From: Thermoleophilaceae bacterium
Lineage (GTDB): Bacteria; Actinomycetota; Thermoleophilia; Solirubrobacterales; Thermoleophilaceae
Direction: 5' to 3'
NCBI GenBank assembly: GCA_013696905.1
Contig: JACCXP010000006.1
Span: 1 to 8,888, forward strand
Length of the DNA: 8,888 bases
The stretch's first letter is position 1. Each line of letters begins with the position of its first letter. The position numbers and the translations under genes are program-made. Shown here piece by piece: positions 5,806 through 8,888 of the stretch. The notes below the pieces were generated by a model, which saw only the letters and a list, made by a program, of their open reading frames with translations, made no database searches and was not told the origin of the DNA.

Positions 5806-6990
5806 ATGAGCACTCCATTCGTCAAGCAATACCTGATGACCGCGGGCCCGACGCCGCTGCCGCCCGCCGTCTCCCAGGTGATGGCCGAGCCGATCCTCTA
5901 TCACCGCGCACCGGCCTTCGTCGAGATCTATGCCCGCTGCCTCGAGCGCCTGCGGCTCCCGTTCGAGACCTCGACCGACGTGCTCTGCTTCGCCGCTTCG
6001 GGGTCGGGCGCGATGGAGTCCGCCGTCGCCAACCTCTTGCGACCGGGCGCACCGGCGCTCGTCGCCTCGTGCGGCAAGTTCGGCGAGCGCTGGAAGGAGC
6101 TCGCGGATGCCTATGGGGCGGCGACGGTGCACCACGACGCCGGCTGGGGCCACAAGGTCGAGCCCGGGGACCTCGACCGGCTGCTCTTCGAGAACCCCGC
6201 CGTCGATGTCGTCTTCACGACGCTCTCCGAGACCTCGACCGGCGTCGTCAACGACGTGCGCGCACTCACAGACGTCGCGCACAGCCACGGGTCGATGATC
6301 GTCGTAGACGCGGTCTCGGGGCTCGGGGCGGTGCCGATCCCCCAGGACGAGTGGGGCGTCGATGTCGTCGTTTCGGGCTCCCAGAAGGCCCTCATGTGCC
6401 CACCCGGGCTCGCTTTCGCGAGCGTCTCCGAGGGCGCGCTGGCCCGTGCCGCGAAGGCGCCGGGCGGCCGTTTCTACTTCGACTGGACGAAGACCGCCAA
6501 GGGCCAGCGCAAAGATCCGCCCGACAGCCCGTTCACACCGGCGGTGTCGATCTTCATGGCGCTCGACGTCGCGCTCGGGCTGATCGAGCGCGAGGGCCTC
6601 GACGAGGTCTTCGCCCGCCACGCGTTGCTCGGCCGCGCTACGCGTGAGGCCACCAAGGCGCTCGACCTCGAGCTGTTCGGCCCCGACGACGACGCTGCGA
6701 ACGTCGTCACCGCGATCAGGTTGCCGGAGGCCATCGACGGCACCAAGGTGCCGAAGATCATGCGCGATCGCTACGGCGTCACGATCGCCGGTGGCCAGAA
6801 CCAGCTCAAGGGCAAGATCGCGCGGATCGCGCACTGCGGCTACTTCGGGGCCTTTGACATCGTCACGACGATCTCGGCGCTCGAGCTGACGCTGCGCGAG
6901 CTCGGCCACGAGCTCGATCTGGGCGCTGGTGTCGGCGCTGCCCAGCGCGTCTTCCTCGACGCCGGCGTGCCAGCCTCAGCACCCGCGTAG
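5806..6990 (+). CDS. Class V PLP aminotransferase, probable phosphoserine (or serine/alanine-glyoxylate type) transaminase
   Basis: A 394-residue fold-type I PLP enzyme of the alanine-glyoxylate/serine-pyruvate aminotransferase group. Seen: the N-terminal YLMTAGPTPLPPAV expected of this group, ASGSGAMES at the phosphate-binding turn, Asp168 in VVDAVSGLGA (pairs with the pyridine nitrogen), and Lys194 in SGSQKALMCPPG (Schiff-base lysine). The C-terminal domain contains RIAHCGYFGAFDI, with the Arg expected to bind the substrate carboxylate. It is followed 13 bases later by serA, so it most likely converts 3-phosphohydroxypyruvate to phosphoserine in place of classical SerC; glyoxylate or pyruvate transamination is the alternative. 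ATG 5806 is chosen because the family N-terminus begins there. An in-frame ATG at 5728 would add 26 residues without family resemblance and overlap the start codon of the divergent deacetylase. Function from neighbourhood is inference; the family assignment is firm. Confidence 0.87.
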   Translation: MSTPFVKQYLMTAGPTPLPPAVSQVMAEPILYHRAPAFVEIYARCLERLRLPFETSTDVLCFAASGSGAMESAVANLLRPGAPALVASCGKFGERWKELADAYGAATVHHDAGWGHKVEPGDLDRLLFENPAVDVVFTTLSETSTGVVNDVRALTDVAHSHGSMIVVDAVSGLGAVPIPQDEWGVDVVVSGSQKALMCPPGLAFASVSEGALARAAKAPGGRFYFDWTKTAKGQRKDPPDSPFTPAVSIFMALDVALGLIEREGLDEVFARHALLGRATREATKALDLELFGPDDDAANVVTAIRLPEAIDGTKVPKIMRDRYGVTIAGGQNQLKGKIARIAHCGYFGAFDIVTTISALELTLRELGHELDLGAGVGAAQRVFLDAGVPASAPA

Positions 6991-7003
6991 CGGGCCCCTC
7001 TCG

Positions 7004-8599
7004 ATGAACGACACGCCGCGCGTACTCGTCAAGGAGGCGATCGCCGACTCCGGGGTCGCGCTGCTGCGCAGTCACTTCGACGTCGATATCGGCACGGACT
7101 GGAACGACGGCGAGCTGCCGGAGCGGATCGGCGACTACGAGGGCATCGTCATCCGCTCAGCGACCCAGCTGACGGCCGATCTGATCGAGCGCGCGCAACG
7201 GATGCGCGTGATCGGGCGCGCCGGGATCGGCGTCGACAACATCGACGTGCGCGCAGCCACGAAGCGCGGGATCGTCGTCGCGAACGCGCCGCAGTCGAAC
7301 GTGATCGCGGCTGCCGAGCACACGATGGCGCTGATGCTCGCCGTCTGTCGCAACGTGCCCCAGGCCCACGCCTCGCTCATGAGCGGCAAGTGGGAGCGCT
7401 CGCGCTTCGGGGGCGTCGAGGTCTACGGCAAGACGCTCGGCGTGCTCGGCTTCGGCCGCATCGGACAGCTCGTGGCCGAGCGAGCACGGGCGTTCGACAT
7501 GCGCGTGGTCGCCTTCGATCCGTTCGTCTCCGCCGAGCGCTACCGCGAGCTCGGCGTCGAGCGCGCGGAGTCCTCGGCCGAACTCTACGCCGAGGCCGAC
7601 ATCGTGACCCTGCACCTGCCGAAGACCCCCGAGACGCGCGGCTGGCTCGACGCCGAGGCGCTGGGTCAGATGAAGGACGGCGTGCGGGTGATCAATTGCG
7701 CGCGCGGCGAGCTGGTCGACCACGAGGCGCTCGAGGCGGCGCTGCGCTCGGGCAAGGTGGCGGGCGCCGCGCTCGATGTCTTCCCGACCGAGCCGATCAC
7801 CGAGCATCCGCTCTTCGGCATGCCGGGGGTGGTGGTGACCCCCCATCTGGGTGCCTCGACCACGGAGGCCCAGGACCGCGCCGGCATCATCACCGCCGAG
7901 CAGGTCGTCGCCGCGCTGACCGGCGGCCTCGTCACGAATGCGGTCAACATCCCGACGCTTCGGGCCGAGGACGCCGACGCGCTGGGGCCGTTCCTTCCGC
8001 TCTGCCAGCGGCTCGGGCGGCTTGCGATGGCGCTCGGCGAGGCATCCTCGGTCGACCGGATCGAGGTGCGCTACGAGGGCCGGCTGCTCGAGCGCGACAC
8101 GCGCCTGCTCACGATCGCGGTCCTGCTGGGAGTGCTGCGAGGCCACACCGAGGAGGACGTCAACGTGGTCAACGCCCCGGCGCTCGCCGAGGAGCGTGGA
8201 ATCGTCGTGGCCGAGCACAAGGAGCCGGCGTCGCCCGACTTCAACGAGCTCGTCACCGTGAGCGTGGTCTCGAACAGCGGTCGCGTCGAGGTGGCGGGCA
8301 CCGGCTTCGGGCCACGCAACGTGGCGCACCTGGTCGCCGTCGACGCGCTCTCCTTCAACATCGAGTTCGCCGACCACCTGGTGGTCTTTCGCTACCGAGA
8401 CCAGCCCGGGATGGTCGGCCGCGTCGGCACCCTCTTCGGTGAGCGGGGGGTCAACATCGGCTCGGCGGCGGTCGGGGCACGCGAGGGCCGGGAGGAGGCC
8501 GTGATGGCGGTGACGCTCGATGCCCCGGCGCCCGAGGACCTGATCGAGGCGATCTGCGCGCTCGACGGCTTCTATTCGGGCCGCGCCGTCAACTTCTAG
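7004..8599 (+). CDS. serA: D-3-phosphoglycerate dehydrogenase, long form with ASB and ACT domains
   Basis: A 531-residue protein, close to the roughly 528 residues of Mycobacterium tuberculosis SerA. It oxidises 3-phosphoglycerate to 3-phosphohydroxypyruvate with NAD, the first step of serine synthesis, in the cytoplasm. Order: substrate-binding part (about 1-98), NAD-binding domain (about 99-287) with GFGRIG at 149-154 and Asp172 after strand 2 (NAD preference), return to the substrate domain to about 318, an ASB (allosteric) domain to about 455, then a C-terminal ACT domain. The catalytic set Arg234 (NCARGE), Glu263 (TEPI) and His281 (TPHLGAST) is intact. In the ACT domain Tyr464, Asp466 and Asn484 correspond to the residues that bind inhibitory L-serine in the mycobacterial enzyme (Tyr461, Asp463, Asn481), so feedback control is likely. 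ATG 7004 begins the standard NDTPRVLVKEAI strand. It lies 13 bases after the aminotransferase and lacks a clear ribosome site, so coupling is likely. Confidence 0.96.
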   Translation: MNDTPRVLVKEAIADSGVALLRSHFDVDIGTDWNDGELPERIGDYEGIVIRSATQLTADLIERAQRMRVIGRAGIGVDNIDVRAATKRGIVVANAPQSNVIAAAEHTMALMLAVCRNVPQAHASLMSGKWERSRFGGVEVYGKTLGVLGFGRIGQLVAERARAFDMRVVAFDPFVSAERYRELGVERAESSAELYAEADIVTLHLPKTPETRGWLDAEALGQMKDGVRVINCARGELVDHEALEAALRSGKVAGAALDVFPTEPITEHPLFGMPGVVVTPHLGASTTEAQDRAGIITAEQVVAALTGGLVTNAVNIPTLRAEDADALGPFLPLCQRLGRLAMALGEASSVDRIEVRYEGRLLERDTRLLTIAVLLGVLRGHTEEDVNVVNAPALAEERGIVVAEHKEPASPDFNELVTVSVVSNSGRVEVAGTGFGPRNVAHLVAVDALSFNIEFADHLVVFRYRDQPGMVGRVGTLFGERGVNIGSAAVGAREGREEAVMAVTLDAPAPEDLIEAICALDGFYSGRAVNF

Positions 8600-8662
8600 G
8601 TCCAGCCCCCCTCTCGCTTCTCGTTGGGCTAACGCGTCCGACTGAGGTGCGAGCCTCGACGC

Positions 8663-8888
8663 ATGCCGAGGACCAGCGCAGCGAGGGTGAGGTGCCCGCG
8701 TGACGAGCACGTCGGTTCGCGGGTCAAGCTGGACGGCACCTACGGCAGGCCGGGCCACCGCCGCCAGCGCTACAAGTGCTCGCCGCGGAAGGGCCGGGCG
8801 CACGTCTTCACGGAGCTTCTGCCCCGGGAGGAGTCGTGGAACGGCGCCTGCGATCACTGCGAGCGCCAGGTTGAACGCCGCGAGGGCC
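8663..8888 (+). CDS. Zinc-ribbon protein, N-terminal 75 residues (3' end cut by window); possibly transposase-related
   Basis: The frame is open from 8633, after a TAA at 8630-8632, to the window end, with the first ATG at 8663. A GAGGTG at 8644-8649 could be a distant ribosome site. The visible 75 residues are very basic and carry Cys11, Cys39, Cys63 and Cys66 plus several His. The first unit, RCPRDEH followed by GRPGHRRQRYKC, resembles the zinc ribbon at the N-terminus of IS1/IS1595-type transposases, in which a C-P-x-C knuckle is followed by a G-x-x-R-Q-R-Y-x-C knuckle. Here each knuckle shows one Cys, so His or distant residues would have to complete the site. A second CDHC knuckle follows after ELLPREESW. 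Either a transposase-like or integrase-like protein or a DNA-binding regulator is possible. The catalytic part lies outside the window, so the function is not established. Confidence 0.5.
   Translation, partial: MPRTSAARVRCPRDEHVGSRVKLDGTYGRPGHRRQRYKCSPRKGRAHVFTELLPREESWNGACDHCERQVERREG

Noticed and set aside
5221..6909. Antisense open frame of 562 codons opposite the aminotransferase and partly overlapping the deacetylase gene
   Set aside because: Low-complexity charged translation without motifs; the plus-strand aminotransferase carries all PLP signatures.
8604..8630. AGCCC/GGGCT inverted repeat after serA as terminator
   Set aside because: A 5-bp stem with a 17-base loop and no T-run after it is too weak to call.
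7157..8857. Antisense open frame of 566 codons opposite serA and the zinc-ribbon gene
   Set aside because: No recognisable domain; serA in the opposite sense is unmistakable from its catalytic and ACT residues.

Overview
The window is very GC-rich with strong G/C preference at third codon positions, and genes are packed closely. Gene content and style point to a high-GC actinobacterium, most likely class Thermoleophilia (Solirubrobacterales or a relative). This rests on a remembered resemblance of the two secreted Cys-domain proteins and of the gene phrasing to that group; no search was run. No CRISPR array, tRNA, rRNA or complete mobile element is visible, and no gene-free stretch exceeds 300 bases.

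Left part (1-2931, + strand): the 3' part of a DoxX-like membrane protein gene, then a short-chain dehydrogenase/reductase (SDR) gene and an IlvD/EDD-family dehydratase gene. The last two overlap by one base (TGATG) and are almost certainly translated together. The dehydratase has the full dihydroxy-acid dehydratase (DHAD) signature. Its tight coupling to an SDR resembling 2-keto-3-deoxy sugar-acid dehydrogenases leaves open a sugar-acid role rather than branched-chain amino acid synthesis.

Middle (2972-4796, + strand): two adjacent genes for paralogous exported proteins. Each has a signal peptide, a long Thr/Ser/Pro-rich linker and a basic C-terminal domain with four cysteines. The domains align without gaps over 117 residues at about 50% identity, with identical Cys spacing. 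Their function is unknown, and this is the least described content of the window. The second copy appears to have its own promoter and a strong ribosome binding site.

Right part: a minus-strand histone-deacetylase-family Zn hydrolase gene (4815-5729) converges on the second secreted gene. It diverges, across about 76 bases, from a class V aminotransferase gene (5806-6990) followed 13 bases later by serA (7004-8599). The aminotransferase and 3-phosphoglycerate dehydrogenase probably perform the first two steps of the phosphorylated serine pathway. SerA is the long form with ASB and ACT domains and keeps the residues for serine feedback. The window ends inside a zinc-ribbon protein gene (8663 onward) whose N-terminus recalls transposase-type zinc ribbons.

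I found no convincing new multi-gene system. The best leads are the tandem secreted Cys-domain pair and the coupled SDR-dehydratase pair.
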